Assembly (NCBI GenBank): GCA_965222745.1
Contig: CBDCUW010000004.1
Location: 2,480,001-2,544,000 of the forward strand
Source: CBDCUW01 sp965222745
GTDB lineage: Bacteria > Planctomycetota > Planctomycetia > Pirellulales > Pirellulaceae
Length of the DNA: 64,000 nt
Reading direction: 5' to 3'
The notes below the pieces were generated by a model. That model was not told the origin of the DNA, did not search any database, and saw nothing but the letters and a program-made list of their open reading frames with translations. The translations under genes were made by a program, and so were the position numbers. How positions within the stretch are numbered: the first letter of the stretch is position 1; each line of letters opens with the position of its first letter. Positions 1-9,511 of the stretch are shown here, one piece after another.

Positions 1-1
1 C

Positions 2-727
2 CTGCTGCCGGCCACCGAGCTGCTGATCGGATTTGGCTTGATCTTCCGGCGGCTGCGACGACCTGCCGGCGTGCTGGTCATCGCCATGCACGTCACGCTG
101 GTCGTGTTACTGGGGCCATGGGGAATGAACCACAGCCATGGTGTGTTGTTGTGGAACCTGTTGTTGATCGTTCAGGCGTGGATGTTGTTCGTTCGCCCGG
201 TCGACGGAAGCTCGGACGTGGACGCAAAACCGACGGAGGACCAGCGTCTTCAGCGCCAGGAACATCCGCGACGCCGTAACCTGTTTTGCTTGCCCGCGAT
301 GGCGCTGATCGCGATCGCGCTTGTTGCGCCGCTGTTTGAACGAAGCGGGTATTGGGACCACTGGCTATCCTGGGCACTCTATTCACCCCACAGCAGTCGC
401 GTCGACGTGGAAATCCATCGCTCGGCAACCGATTTGCTGGACCGATCGATCGTACCTTTTCTTGAACCTGATCGGGACGAAGACGGCTGGCACAAACTCT
501 CGCTCAGCCGCTGGTCGCTACAAACGCTTGGCGTTCCCGTGTACCCGCAAGCCCGTTATCAATTGGGCCTGGTTTGCGAAGTTGCCTCGCGCTATCAACT
601 TGGCGACGCGGTACGAGGTCGCATTGGGGGTGTTTCTGATCGCTGGAGCGGTCGGCGAAGTGTCCGCTTTGCGATCGGGCGCGACGAATTGAAGGAAGCC
701 AAAGATGAGTTTTGGCTGGGAGACTGA
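2..727 (+). CDS. DoxX/MauE-like integral membrane protein, 3' part
   Basis: The reading frame is open from the window edge, so the true start lies upstream; 241 residues are visible. The first ~65 residues contain two hydrophobic segments around a GxGLIFRRLRRPAG turn and the stretch VLLGPWGMNHSHGVLLWN, which resembles the last membrane helices of DoxX/MauE-like proteins. A third hydrophobic segment (FCLPAMALIAIALVAPLFE) follows a charged linker, and the last ~125 residues look soluble and carry no motif I recognise. The family assignment rests on similarity of the membrane segments and is tentative; the substrate or role is unknown. The gene converges on the DUF4404 gene and ends just before a strong hairpin. 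Confidence 0.6.
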   Translation: MLPATELLIGFGLIFRRLRRPAGVLVIAMHVTLVVLLGPWGMNHSHGVLLWNLLLIVQAWMLFVRPVDGSSDVDAKPTEDQRLQRQEHPRRRNLFCLPAMALIAIALVAPLFERSGYWDHWLSWALYSPHSSRVDVEIHRSATDLLDRSIVPFLEPDRDEDGWHKLSLSRWSLQTLGVPVYPQARYQLGLVCEVASRYQLGDAVRGRIGGVSDRWSGRRSVRFAIGRDELKEAKDEFWLGD

Positions 728-730
728 ATC

Positions 731-796
731 GTAGCGAAACTCGCCAAGAGTTTCGGCCTGCGCACCAGCGCCGAAAGTCTTGGCGAGTTTCGCTAC
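731..796. terminator. Long hairpin between convergent genes
   Basis: A 26-bp inverted repeat (arms GTAGCGAAACTCGCC... and ...GGCGAGTTTCGCTAC, one internal mismatch) surrounds a ~14-bp loop. It fills nearly all of the gap between two convergent genes, so a bidirectional terminator role is likely. The outer GTAGCGAAACTCG sequence recurs at the end of bioF near 59328, so it also belongs to a dispersed repeat family. Confidence 0.6.
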
Positions 797-803
797 GTTT
801 TGG

Positions 804-1064
804 TCAGATGCCCATTTGCTGCAAAATATCGGCGATTCGTCCCAAAGAATCGGTCAGTACAGGGTGAGATTCCTCGAACCGCTTGGCCGAATTGGAAACT
901 CGGCTACTGAGCGTATCGGGACTTTCCGACTGTTGGTCCAAGACCGATTGAATTTCGTTCATCGTCGCGCGCAAACCAGCGACATCTTCGCTATCCAGAT
1001 CGTCCGATTGGGTCAATTCGCGATGGAGTGTCTCCAGCGCGGCGGTGAGTTCTTCGTGGCTCAT
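804..1064 (-). CDS. DUF4404 family protein
   Basis: This 86-residue protein is small, acidic and predicted helical. It begins MSHEELTAALETLHREL and ends with a FEESHPVL...IADILQQMGI signature typical of DUF4404, a family of about 85 residues whose function is not known. I chose the ATG at 1064 because it gives the family's usual length and its MSHEEL start; an upstream in-frame extension to 1157 has no family support. It is monocistronic and convergent with the preceding membrane-protein gene. The ~250 bp upstream (1065-1318) separates it from a divergent gene pair and shows no clear promoter. Confidence 0.75.
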   Translation of the reverse strand: MSHEELTAALETLHRELTQSDDLDSEDVAGLRATMNEIQSVLDQQSESPDTLSSRVSNSAKRFEESHPVLTDSLGRIADILQQMGI

Positions 1065-1318
1065 CAGAGGTCTTTCGTAACGGCGTCCGGTCGATTTTGC
1101 CCCATCCTGCGTCGACGCAATTTCCACTCTCTGTGGCGGGACATTTGACCAAGCCATTTTAGCCGATCATCGAGATCCGTGAAGTTTGGCCTGCCGGTGG
1201 GTGTTGCAGTTAAAATGAGCTCGGAGACCCTCCACCGGTCGAACGAACGTGCAAGACCTCCAGGAGACCGGCCACGTCCAACCGCAGCCGCTGGGCCTTT
1301 CAAAATCTGCGAAATTCC

Positions 1319-1669
1319 ATGAGTTTGTTTCGAGACATTCAGTCGGCGAGATGGCTGTACATCAAGGGGGCGCTGTTTGTTGTTTTGGCCATGATTGCCG
1401 CGGGGATGTTGTTGTTTCGATTCCCGCAATGGGACGTTTTTGTTCTGTTGTTGATCTGCATTTGGGCCAGCTGTCGCGCTTACTACTTTGCGTTTTATGT
1501 CATCCAGCACTACGTCGATTCCAATTACCGATTCGCGGGGCTGATCGATTTTGCCAGGTACGCCATGCTGGGGCCAAGTCAGCAGGGTGGTCAAGACGAT
1601 TCAGCGATCGATCACCGCGGAGCCGGCGATGACGTGAACCGCGAAAGTTCGGACGGCAAGCATGGTTGA
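1319..1669 (+). CDS. Small two-helix membrane protein, unknown function
   Basis: This 116-residue protein has two predicted membrane helices (roughly residues 14-33 and 38-60, WLYIKGALFVVLAMIAAGML and VFVLLLICIWASCRAYYFAF) and a short polar, charged C-terminal tail. I do not recognise a family. The 3' end overlaps the start of the next gene by 8 bp, so the two are probably co-transcribed and translationally coupled; the partner is a larger single-span membrane protein. It could act as a membrane partner of that protein, but this is inference from position only. Confidence 0.65.
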   Translation: MSLFRDIQSARWLYIKGALFVVLAMIAAGMLLFRFPQWDVFVLLLICIWASCRAYYFAFYVIQHYVDSNYRFAGLIDFARYAMLGPSQQGGQDDSAIDHRGAGDDVNRESSDGKHG

Positions 1670-3230
1670 ACCGGCCGACAACGAAGCTCGCCACTGGTTG
1701 CTCAAACGAGAATCGGGGCCGTCGGGTTCCGAAGACGTTCAGCAGCTTAGCGAAAGCCAGCTCTATCGTGTCCTTCGCCGGGCCGGAGACCACATCGCCG
1801 CGATGTCGGTCAAGCAGGGTGAAAGCGATTGGTACCCGGCAAAAGTGGTGCTCAGCAAGTTCGAACAACTCGCCCAGGAGGGAATCTACGTCCGCGAGGC
1901 AGGCAAGATCGACGGTCCCTTCACAGCCGCCAAAACGATCGAAGTCCTGCAAGATCGAGATCTCACGCAGGTGCAAGCCAAAGTCGGGATTCACGCCGAC
2001 TGGATTCCCGCGGAAAGATTGCTTCAGAAACTACTGCAGATCAAGGAGCATCGGACGGACGACCACGGCCCGTCGATCGACGAGATCATCGACGCGCGGA
2101 TCATCTTAGAAAACCTGGATGACGACGATATCTTTGACGTGGAATGGACCGACCAAGATGATCCGCCGGAGACAGTCGACGAAGGTGTGGTGGCGGCGCA
2201 GATCGATGAAGGCAACACCGCCGATTCGCAGCCGATCGACAACGATGTCGCGGTGGAACTGATCGAAGACCCACCCGCAATCGAACTCGTCATGGTTGCC
2301 GAACCAGTCGGCCGGGCGACGCCTACGCAACCCGCGACGCCGACCGTGCAGCGGCCCATTCGCCAAACATCGACCCAACGACGGTCCCGAAGCCACGGTG
2401 ATTCGGCGAGGCGGCATTGGATTCTGCTGGGTTTGTTGGGAGCCGCCGGGCTGCTGGTTGCCTCGGTCGTGGTCGCTGCCGTTTTGATCAATCGAGACTC
2501 GACCGATGCGATCGCCGGTTCGGACGGCACACCGGCAACCGAGGCGGTAACCGATTCGGATGCCGACGTGACAGCCGCAGCGGACAACGAGGAAGCGCCC
2601 CCGGAGGTCCGCGAAGGGATGCTGTACCGACCTTCGTTTGATACCCGATTGGGCCAGGCAGAAGGGGGAATCCTTTTTTCAGCTCGAGTGGGGCGATCGA
2701 ATCGGATGGTGTTGGTCGGCGCGGCCAATTTGCTTGGCCCCGCGAGGGGGCTGAGGCGCCAACTGCGCGGTCCGGAAGTATTGATTCATTGGCGCGGACT
2801 CGACATCACCGATTGTGTTTCTCAAGAACGTCGCTCGCCGAAGGGAGAACCTCTGCGGCTTCGCACCCAGGAGTATCCGTTGATTTCAGTCCATGGCGAC
2901 GCGCTGGTTTTTGAACCCGAAAGTCAGATTGGCTTGGATCCGCTAGCGGTTGCTTCCACTCTTCCGCAGGAGGGAGATCGCGTTTGGTTGCTGGCACCCA
3001 TCGCCGGCAGCAGCGAGTTGGTACACCCCGGCCGATGGATCGGCAACAAGGAAGATTGGTTGGTCTATCGCTTGGACAACCAGGCGCTGAATCTGCAGAG
3101 CGCCAGCGGCGGTGCGGTTGTCAATGTTGACCACCAGGTGGTTGGAATTCACGTTGCAACGGAAGCCGCCCCGCAGGGAACCACCGCGATCGCTTCGCCG
3201 ATCAAAGCGATCATTCCGGAGATTCAGTAA
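1662..3230 (+). CDS. Membrane protein with GYF_2-like repeats and degenerate trypsin-like domain
   Basis: The protein has 522 residues. The first ~130 residues contain two copies of a W/Y...GP...W pattern like the GYF_2 (DUF4339) domain (around HWLLKRE...DWYPA and YVREAGKIDGPF...DWIPA). An acidic, Pro/Thr-rich linker leads to one membrane helix near residues 250-275, then a ~200-residue C-terminal domain with a chymotrypsin-like layout. The Ser region SASGGAVV...VVGIH matches the trypsin GxSGG...GI pattern, but the position of the His motif (usually TAAH) reads GAAN, so the catalytic His appears lost and no clear Asp motif is visible. A pseudo-protease or binding domain is more likely than an active protease. 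It overlaps the upstream membrane-protein gene. Confidence 0.7.
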   Translation: MVEPADNEARHWLLKRESGPSGSEDVQQLSESQLYRVLRRAGDHIAAMSVKQGESDWYPAKVVLSKFEQLAQEGIYVREAGKIDGPFTAAKTIEVLQDRDLTQVQAKVGIHADWIPAERLLQKLLQIKEHRTDDHGPSIDEIIDARIILENLDDDDIFDVEWTDQDDPPETVDEGVVAAQIDEGNTADSQPIDNDVAVELIEDPPAIELVMVAEPVGRATPTQPATPTVQRPIRQTSTQRRSRSHGDSARRHWILLGLLGAAGLLVASVVVAAVLINRDSTDAIAGSDGTPATEAVTDSDADVTAAADNEEAPPEVREGMLYRPSFDTRLGQAEGGILFSARVGRSNRMVLVGAANLLGPARGLRRQLRGPEVLIHWRGLDITDCVSQERRSPKGEPLRLRTQEYPLISVHGDALVFEPESQIGLDPLAVASTLPQEGDRVWLLAPIAGSSELVHPGRWIGNKEDWLVYRLDNQALNLQSASGGAVVNVDHQVVGIHVATEAAPQGTTAIASPIKAIIPEIQ

Positions 3231-3250
3231 GGAGTGCTTTCGACTTCCAG

Positions 3251-3279
3251 GATCGCCGACTTGGGACAAGTCGGCCTAC
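3251..3279. repeat. REP-like palindrome, family A, between convergent genes
   Basis: The 9-bp arms GCCGACTTG / CAAGTCGGC flank a 3-bp loop, and the outer edge is GGCCTAC (GTAGGCC on the other strand). It is a single copy preceded by TTCCAGGATC, which is also the inner flank in the composite elements at 37400 and 45200. It lies between convergent genes, so it may form a bidirectional terminator hairpin. Confidence 0.75.
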
Positions 3280-3286
3280 TCGCCCA

Positions 3287-4432
3287 TCAGCTGGCGACGT
3301 TTTTCCAGGAACCGTCGGCGGCGCTTGCCAGCACGGCATCACAGATGCACTGGGTTTCTTGGGCGTCTTGGAATGTCGGATGGCAGGGCTCACCCGCTTC
3401 GATACTCTTGATGAAGTCGGCCACTTGGTGCACGAAGGTGTGTTCGTAACCGATCTGCAATCCCGGCACCCACCATTTGTCCATGTAAGGTTGGTCGCCA
3501 CCGTGGTCGGTGACATGAATCGACCGCCAACCGCGCAGTCTGCCTTCATCGCCATGATCGAACCACTCCAGACGATGCAGATCGTGCAAGTCCCATCGGA
3601 TCGATGCGTTTTCGCCGTTGATCTCCAGCGTGTAAAGCGCTTTGTGACCGCGAGCGTATCGAGTCGACTCGAACAGCCCCAGTGAACCGTTGGCGAAGCG
3701 GCACAAAAACGCGCAGGCGTCGTCGATTTTTACCGGTTCCTTCTTTCCCGTTTCGGTATGCATTCGTTCTTTGATGAACGTTTCGGTCATCGCGGTGACG
3801 CTGTTGATCGAACCGTTCAACCAGATTGCGGTATCAATGCAGTGGGCAAGCAGGTCACCGGTCACACCCGAACCGGCCGCTGCCGCGTCAAGCCGCCACA
3901 GCGCCGCGCCACCTTGAGGAACGTCGTCGGAAATCGTCCAATCCTGCAAGAAGTTCGCGCGGTAGTGAAAAATTCGGCCCAGTCGTCCTTCATCGATCAA
4001 CTGCTTTGCCATCGTCACCGCGGGCACGCGGCGGTAGTTGTACCAGACAGTGTTGGCGACACCCGCCTTGGCGACCGCTTCGACCATCCGCTGACCCTCT
4101 TCGGGATTCAGAGCGAGCGGTTTTTCGCAGAGAATCATCTTGCCCGCTTCGGCGGCGGCAATCGCAATTTCGGCATGAGAATTGTTGGGCGTACAGATGT
4201 CGATTGCATCAATGTCGTCGCGGCGAACCAAATCTCGCCAATCGGTTTCGGTCGATTCATATTGCCATTGATCGGCAAACGCTTGGACCTGCTGAGCATT
4301 TCGCCCGCAAACCGCTTTCAGGACAGGGCGATGTTGCAGTTCCGGAAAAAAATCATTGACGCGTTTGTACCCGTTGCTATGCGTACGACCCATGAAGCCG
4401 TAGCCGATCAATCCGATATTCAGTGATTTCAT
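3287..4432 (-). CDS. Gfo/Idh/MocA family NAD(P)-dependent oxidoreductase
   Basis: This 381-residue cytosolic oxidoreductase has an N-terminal Rossmann fold with the dinucleotide-binding motif GLIGYGFMGRTHSNGY, the family motif CEKPLALN (the EKP lysine takes part in catalysis) near residue 105, and a C-terminal alpha/beta domain with GDLLAHCIDTAIWL, where the Asp/His catalytic residues usually lie. Family members oxidise or epimerise sugars, inositols or their derivatives; the substrate cannot be read from the sequence. It is the last of three codirectional genes after a TIM-barrel isomerase and a PMI-like cupin, which supports a role in catabolising one carbohydrate. Start ATG at 4432. Confidence 0.9.
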   Translation of the reverse strand: MKSLNIGLIGYGFMGRTHSNGYKRVNDFFPELQHRPVLKAVCGRNAQQVQAFADQWQYESTETDWRDLVRRDDIDAIDICTPNNSHAEIAIAAAEAGKMILCEKPLALNPEEGQRMVEAVAKAGVANTVWYNYRRVPAVTMAKQLIDEGRLGRIFHYRANFLQDWTISDDVPQGGAALWRLDAAAAGSGVTGDLLAHCIDTAIWLNGSINSVTAMTETFIKERMHTETGKKEPVKIDDACAFLCRFANGSLGLFESTRYARGHKALYTLEINGENASIRWDLHDLHRLEWFDHGDEGRLRGWRSIHVTDHGGDQPYMDKWWVPGLQIGYEHTFVHQVADFIKSIEAGEPCHPTFQDAQETQCICDAVLASAADGSWKNVAS

Positions 4433-4492
4433 TTTCTTGGTGAGGATGGTCGTTGAATCGATGGAAAGGTGATTGCCCGCAAAGAAAGCCGG

Positions 4493-5548
<1,056 letters not shown>

Positions 5549-5608
5549 GGTTGAGTGCTTGGAATAGCTAGAGTTGGTTGTCTTCGTTCTTTCTCTCTTC
5601 TTCTCCCT

Positions 5609-5655
5609 CGTTCCCACGCTCCGCGTGGGAACCAAGGCTCGACCGCTCCGCGGTC
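5609..5655. repeat. Family C hairpin (LVPT..VGT type)
   Basis: An inverted repeat with arms GTTCCCACGC / GCGTGGGAAC is followed by a second short palindrome, GACCGC-TCC-GCGGTC. In all frames this element translates to the LVPTLRVGT / SHAPRGNQ peptides that are often mis-annotated in planctomycete genomes. Further copies are at 59339-59441. Confidence 0.8.
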
Positions 5656-5730
5656 CCATTTCTTCCAGTGCCACGAACCTCTATTTTCCAACCCAAATCA
5701 AGGTTCGCTACCGGTCGTTAAATCCAGTTT

Positions 5731-5795
5731 GTCGGCCAGTTCTCCGAACTGGCACGCGCGTAGCGACTTTGGAAAAGTCGCCGACACGGGATTGT
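5731..5795. repeat. REP-like double palindrome, family B
   Basis: Two hairpins occur in series: GCCAGTTC-TCC-GAACTGGC and GCGACTTT-GGA-AAAGTCGC, bounded by GTCGGC and GCCGAC. This is the standard two-hairpin unit that recurs about ten times in the window. Its right edge joins the remnant of a RAYT transposase. Confidence 0.85.
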
Positions 5796-5885
5796 AGTGG
5801 ATGTAACCCAGCTTTTGCCACATTACGTCGTCAGACCGAATTTGTTTGGGTTGTTTTCCCTCCTGCCACAGCTGAAACGGAAAAG
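5785..5885 (-). pseudogene. Remnant of a REP-associated tyrosine transposase (RAYT), C-terminal part
   Basis: About 33 codons between two genes encode FQLWQEGKQPKQIRSDD...QKLGYIHYNPV, which matches the conserved C-terminal region of the IS200-like Y1/RAYT transposases (LWQEG.HPKQI...QKL.YIHNNPV). The HUH and catalytic Tyr regions that should lie upstream are missing: that DNA is the end of the cupin gene. The fragment runs into a family B REP-like palindrome, the expected neighbour of RAYT genes. It is therefore a decayed transposase tail, not a functional gene. The C-terminal match is strong; the link to the palindromes is inference. Confidence 0.75.
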
Positions 5886-5887
5886 TG

Positions 5888-7138
5888 TTAGCTGCCGCCT
5901 TTCGGTAGATTGCTGTGGGTGTCGGGTCCGAAGTAACGAAGTCCGACGAGCGGTTCGGTGCCGGTGTTTTCGATTTCGACACCGCCGGTTGCCGCGGCGT
6001 GCGAGATGAAGACTTCGTCGGTCGTGTTTTCACCGAAACGGATCATTGCCGGCGTTTGTAGATCGAGCGAACCGATGCGGCCGCGGCCTTGAACGGTGAT
6101 CCAACTGCTGGCCCCTGGATCTTGGATCGTGCACTTGGCACCCGGTGCGATCGTCAGTTCCTTAGCACTGAACAACTGCCGACCGTCGACGGTGCCGTAG
6201 ACAATCCACAGGTCTTCAAAACCATCGCCGCTGCGATCGTCGTCGCGAATCGGTTCCAGGTAATTGCTCTGTTTGAAATGGGTGTCGATGTTCTTGTCCC
6301 AATCGAGCTGCCCGACGATGAAGTCGAGATCCTGATGTTTTTCTTCCGGCATGTCTTTGACCAGCAGCGACCACGGCACGTACCTGCCTTCGACGATCGA
6401 CTGGAACATTCCGAACACGTCGCTGCCCCATTGAGGTTCGTAGGTGCACAGCGAACCGGGCGCGTGAAGGACTCCCGGCGGGATCAACCAGCCCGTTCCC
6501 CGCTTCAGGCGATAGGCGCGGCTGAGGTCCAACATCCCGTTGTCACCGGCGTTCCAGTTTTCCAGACAACGGCGAACATCCTCCTTGGTCGTTCCCGGTT
6601 CTAACCCCATGAAGGTGTAAGCAAAATTGTTGTCGACGTTGTTCAACTGAGGTGGGAAGTAATAACTCTCAGGCTTGCCCTCCTGGCCCACCAGCGCGGC
6701 GTCTTCAAAACTCTGGTGCATGTGGTGGGGAATCGGGCCCATGTTGTCAAAGAATTTGGAATAGACCGGCCAGCGATCGTACTGGTCAAAGATCTTCGCA
6801 CCGACAAGATCGGCACCCCGTTCCGACACCGCATCGCGAAGTAAAAACTTCTGCCCCTCAAACAGGCAAAAGCTCAATCCTTCATGCCAGACGCGTCCTT
6901 CATTGGCCGCTTCGGTGGTGCTGCCGAACCAACGTTCGTCGATCCCGCCGCGGTCGGCTCCGAACCGATAGTAGTCATTCGGATGCAGCTTGATGCGGCG
7001 TCCGGGATGCAAAAATGACCTCGGTACCCAAGTCGGCGTCAAACGGAGCAGCCCTCCGCCGGCATCGAGCGCCGAATCGAGAATCCCGGCAACGCTATCT
7101 CCCTTGATCAACCCCTCATCCAACTTCACAGTGCTCAT
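5888..7138 (-). CDS. Phosphomannose-isomerase-like cupin protein
   Basis: This 416-residue protein resembles class I mannose-6-phosphate isomerases and related sugar isomerases of the cupin fold. A metal-site candidate MGPIPHHMHQSFED lies near residue 135, a second ligand candidate is GVLHAPGSL near residue 220, and the C-terminal half is beta-rich with a second cupin-like barrel ending LRYFGPDTHSN. It is first of three codirectional carbohydrate genes and is divergent from a DUF4432 epimerase-like gene, so all four may serve one sugar pathway. The exact substrate is not determinable. The 3' end abuts the RAYT remnant. Confidence 0.75.
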   Translation of the reverse strand: MSTVKLDEGLIKGDSVAGILDSALDAGGGLLRLTPTWVPRSFLHPGRRIKLHPNDYYRFGADRGGIDERWFGSTTEAANEGRVWHEGLSFCLFEGQKFLLRDAVSERGADLVGAKIFDQYDRWPVYSKFFDNMGPIPHHMHQSFEDAALVGQEGKPESYYFPPQLNNVDNNFAYTFMGLEPGTTKEDVRRCLENWNAGDNGMLDLSRAYRLKRGTGWLIPPGVLHAPGSLCTYEPQWGSDVFGMFQSIVEGRYVPWSLLVKDMPEEKHQDLDFIVGQLDWDKNIDTHFKQSNYLEPIRDDDRSGDGFEDLWIVYGTVDGRQLFSAKELTIAPGAKCTIQDPGASSWITVQGRGRIGSLDLQTPAMIRFGENTTDEVFISHAAATGGVEIENTGTEPLVGLRYFGPDTHSNLPKGGS

Positions 7139-7282
7139 GAATCTTGTTCTTCGTCTTTCAAAGAGGCTTCGTGGAAATCGTGCCCGCCAGCGACAATCAG
7201 GCCATCTGGTAGCGGTTGCCTATGGTAAATGTTTTATTGGCTGGCTGGACGTCTTACAAGAATGCGGAAAATCGGCCACCGG

Positions 7283-7345
7283 GCCAGTTTTCCAAACTGG
7301 CTACGAAACGAATTCCAGGACCACCGACTGGGGATAAGCCGGCCG
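7283..7345. repeat. Degenerate REP-like palindromes upstream of the DUF4432 gene
   Basis: One clean hairpin, GCCAGTTT-TCC-AAACTGGC (family B variant), is followed by a partly decayed element with GATAAGCCGGCCGAC. It lies in the 278-bp gap between two divergent genes, where promoters for both must also lie; I see no convincing -35/-10 pair. Confidence 0.6.
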
Positions 7346-7416
7346 ACGGTGGGATTCACCCGTCGGAACTTTCGCTACAGTGGTCAAATACGCACACTTC
7401 CTGCAATCTACCTGTC

Positions 7417-8595
7417 ATGACTACGCAAACTTCCCATCATCGTTTCCTGGGTGATCGATCCGACAGCATTCAGTGGGACACCCGATCCCCGCTGACCATG
7501 AGGGTGGAAACTCGTAGCGGCGTGATCGAGACCCGGCACGGTCGTTTTGTTGGGGGTGCATCGGACCAGGTGGAGGTGATCGAGGTCGACACCGGTGCGG
7601 TCAGAGCGATGATCCTGCCGACACGAGGGATGTCGATCTGGAAATTGGACGCTTCCGGTGTCCGTTACGGGTGGGATTCACCCGTGGCCGGCCCGGTACA
7701 CCCAGCCCAAGTTCCCATCTTTGATCCGAGTGGAATCGGATGGCTGGAGGGTTTTGACGAGCTGGTGGTCCGATGCGGCCTGCAAAGCAACGGGGCTCCC
7801 GAACACGACGAACAGGGCAAGCTGATCTATCCACTGCACGGAAGAATCGGCAACCTGCCAGCCGACACGTTGGCCATCGAGTACGACGAAGCGTCGGGCA
7901 GGCTGGAGGTGATTGGAGAGGTGTTGGAGTCGCGATTGTTCATCGGGCGGCTGCGACTGCGCAGTCGCACTCGTTTTCAAGCCGGCAGCGCCGATGTCGA
8001 ACTGTTGGACGACGTCAGCAACGATCTGTCCCAATCGGCCACGATGCAGCTGCTGTATCACATCAACGTTGGATCACCGATTCTGGAAGAAGGGTCGGTG
8101 TTGGAAGCTCCGATCGAATCGTTGGCTCCCAAAGACACTTTGTCCGCAGGTGAAATGGATCAGTGGAATCAATTCGGTCCGCCTCAAAACGGTTATGCCG
8201 AACGTGTTTACTTCGCGCGACTTCGTGCCGACGATGCCAAGCGAACCGCCGCCATGTTACGTTCCTTCGACGGGCATCACGGATTGGCTGTCAAGTTCAA
8301 CACCGGCGGCCTGCCACGATTCATTCTTTGGAAGAATACCGCGGCCAAATCGGACGGTTATGTCACCGGGCTGGAACCAGCAACGAACTACCCGAATGCC
8401 CGTTCGTTTGAAGAGAAACAAGGTCGAGTGGTGGAAATCGAACCGGGAGACACCAAATCTTTTCGGCTTTCTCTTCATCCGCTGACCACGGCCGACGCGG
8501 TGGCGGAGATGTCAGCAGCGATCAAGAAGCTGCAGGGTGACCAACCCGCCGAAGTGCACTCCGATCCCAGACCGGGCTGGAGTCCAGGAGCCTAA
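7417..8595 (+). CDS. DUF4432 family, aldose-epimerase-like protein
   Basis: This 392-residue protein has the beta-sandwich character of galactose mutarotase-like proteins and matches the DUF4432 family: PTRGMSIWKL, the GWLEGFDELVVRCGL segment with a candidate acidic residue, YPLHGRIGNLPA with the conserved His, and LLYHINVGSPIL. Family members are proposed sugar epimerases or mutarotases; the reaction is unproven. The ATG at 7417 is chosen because the upstream in-frame extension reads through REP-like palindromes. The gene is divergent from the cupin/isomerase/oxidoreductase operon, consistent with a common carbohydrate substrate. Confidence 0.8.
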   Translation: MTTQTSHHRFLGDRSDSIQWDTRSPLTMRVETRSGVIETRHGRFVGGASDQVEVIEVDTGAVRAMILPTRGMSIWKLDASGVRYGWDSPVAGPVHPAQVPIFDPSGIGWLEGFDELVVRCGLQSNGAPEHDEQGKLIYPLHGRIGNLPADTLAIEYDEASGRLEVIGEVLESRLFIGRLRLRSRTRFQAGSADVELLDDVSNDLSQSATMQLLYHINVGSPILEEGSVLEAPIESLAPKDTLSAGEMDQWNQFGPPQNGYAERVYFARLRADDAKRTAAMLRSFDGHHGLAVKFNTGGLPRFILWKNTAAKSDGYVTGLEPATNYPNARSFEEKQGRVVEIEPGDTKSFRLSLHPLTTADAVAEMSAAIKKLQGDQPAEVHSDPRPGWSPGA

Positions 8596-8670
8596 GCTCG
8601 GACATCGTAGGCCCTTGCGGTGCCGGAACTTCGGTCGCATGTCGGGAGATTTTTCTAAACCACGCTACAC

Positions 8671-8686
8671 GCCGGTACAAACCGGC
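8671..8686. terminator. Small hairpin between convergent genes
   Basis: GCCGGT-ACAA-ACCGGC forms a 6-bp stem with a 4-base loop in the gap between the DUF4432 gene and the convergent DUF3299 gene. There is no T-tract, so a terminator role is only possible. Confidence 0.3.
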
Positions 8687-8726
8687 CCCGCGCAGCGACG
8701 GCATGGTTTTGCGACCTCGTTTCGGC

Positions 8727-9341
8727 CTACTTCACCGATTCGCCATCGATCTTGAAGATCGCAAAATGGCTTGCCCCTTTGGGGCCCGCGCCGCCAGGGT
8801 ACTTGTACTTTTTGGTGTCGATCTTGAACTTGCCCTCCACGGTCACCGGTCGGGTGACGAAGTCGGTGGTCTTACCGGGGACCATTTCAATGATCACGCA
8901 ATCAAACAGTGCCGCGCCTGGTCCAAAGCAGCATTCCTGGTTGTCGCGTACCAGAACGAACTGTTCGATATCGGTCTCTTTGAACAACGTGCTGGGCAGA
9001 ATGTATCCGCGCAGTTTGACTTTTTTGCCAGTGAGCTTCTTGATCTCGTCGGTCAACATGCCGTCTTTGAATGGTTGATCTTTTTCGATATCGAACTTCA
9101 GATCATCGAAATTGATCTCCCCCTTTTTGCGCGCCGAATTGCTGCTCTTGCGATCTTCGACCTTGGTTTTTCCCGCTTGGCTGCTGTCTGCCTGCCGCGG
9201 ACTCACTTGATCGGCTGTCGCACTGCCGGCGTTGACCGTTTCCGATTCCGCCGGCGGAACGGCCGGCAGCGGCAGAGAACCGGCTGCCATGACCAAAGAG
9301 ATCATGAGGGCGGCACAGAGGAAGATGCGCAGTGAATTCAT
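8727..9341 (-). CDS. Secreted DUF3299 domain protein
   Basis: This 204-residue protein has a clear signal peptide (MNSLRIFLCAALMISLVMAAG), a low-complexity Ser/Ala/Lys linker, and a C-terminal DUF3299 domain of ~120 residues (KLTGKKVKLRGYILPS, EQFVLVRDNQECCFGPGA, PVTVEGKF). The CCFGP motif and the RGYILPS strand are characteristic of this family, whose function is unknown; some relatives are annotated near metal or lipoprotein proteins. It is the second of two adjacent DUF3299 genes on the same strand, 170 bp downstream of the other, so a duplicated pair with different anchoring (secreted versus membrane-bound) is likely. Confidence 0.8.
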   Translation of the reverse strand: MNSLRIFLCAALMISLVMAAGSLPLPAVPPAESETVNAGSATADQVSPRQADSSQAGKTKVEDRKSSNSARKKGEINFDDLKFDIEKDQPFKDGMLTDEIKKLTGKKVKLRGYILPSTLFKETDIEQFVLVRDNQECCFGPGAALFDCVIIEMVPGKTTDFVTRPVTVEGKFKIDTKKYKYPGGAGPKGASHFAIFKIDGESVK

Positions 9342-9511
9342 ATCGGATATTCGCCCATGGAGGATTCATCGCTGACCGTTCCCGGCCCCAGCACTGACCT
9401 ACCAAATCAACACGTCCCAGCGGAACATGGATCGCGAAAACCGGGTGGGTCAGCCGGATCAGCCGAGTCGCCACAACCTCTTCAGGGTACCCGCTAGGTG
9501 CCCGATCCGCA

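Noticed and set aside
5555..5891. Short genes encoding LVPTLRVGT-type peptides
   Set aside because: They are translations of the family C hairpin, a known type of spurious call in planctomycete genomes.
5888..6033. N-terminal part of a frame continuing upstream from the RAYT remnant
   Set aside because: This DNA codes for the conserved end of the cupin gene in another frame and shows no transposase similarity; only the intergenic part is a remnant.
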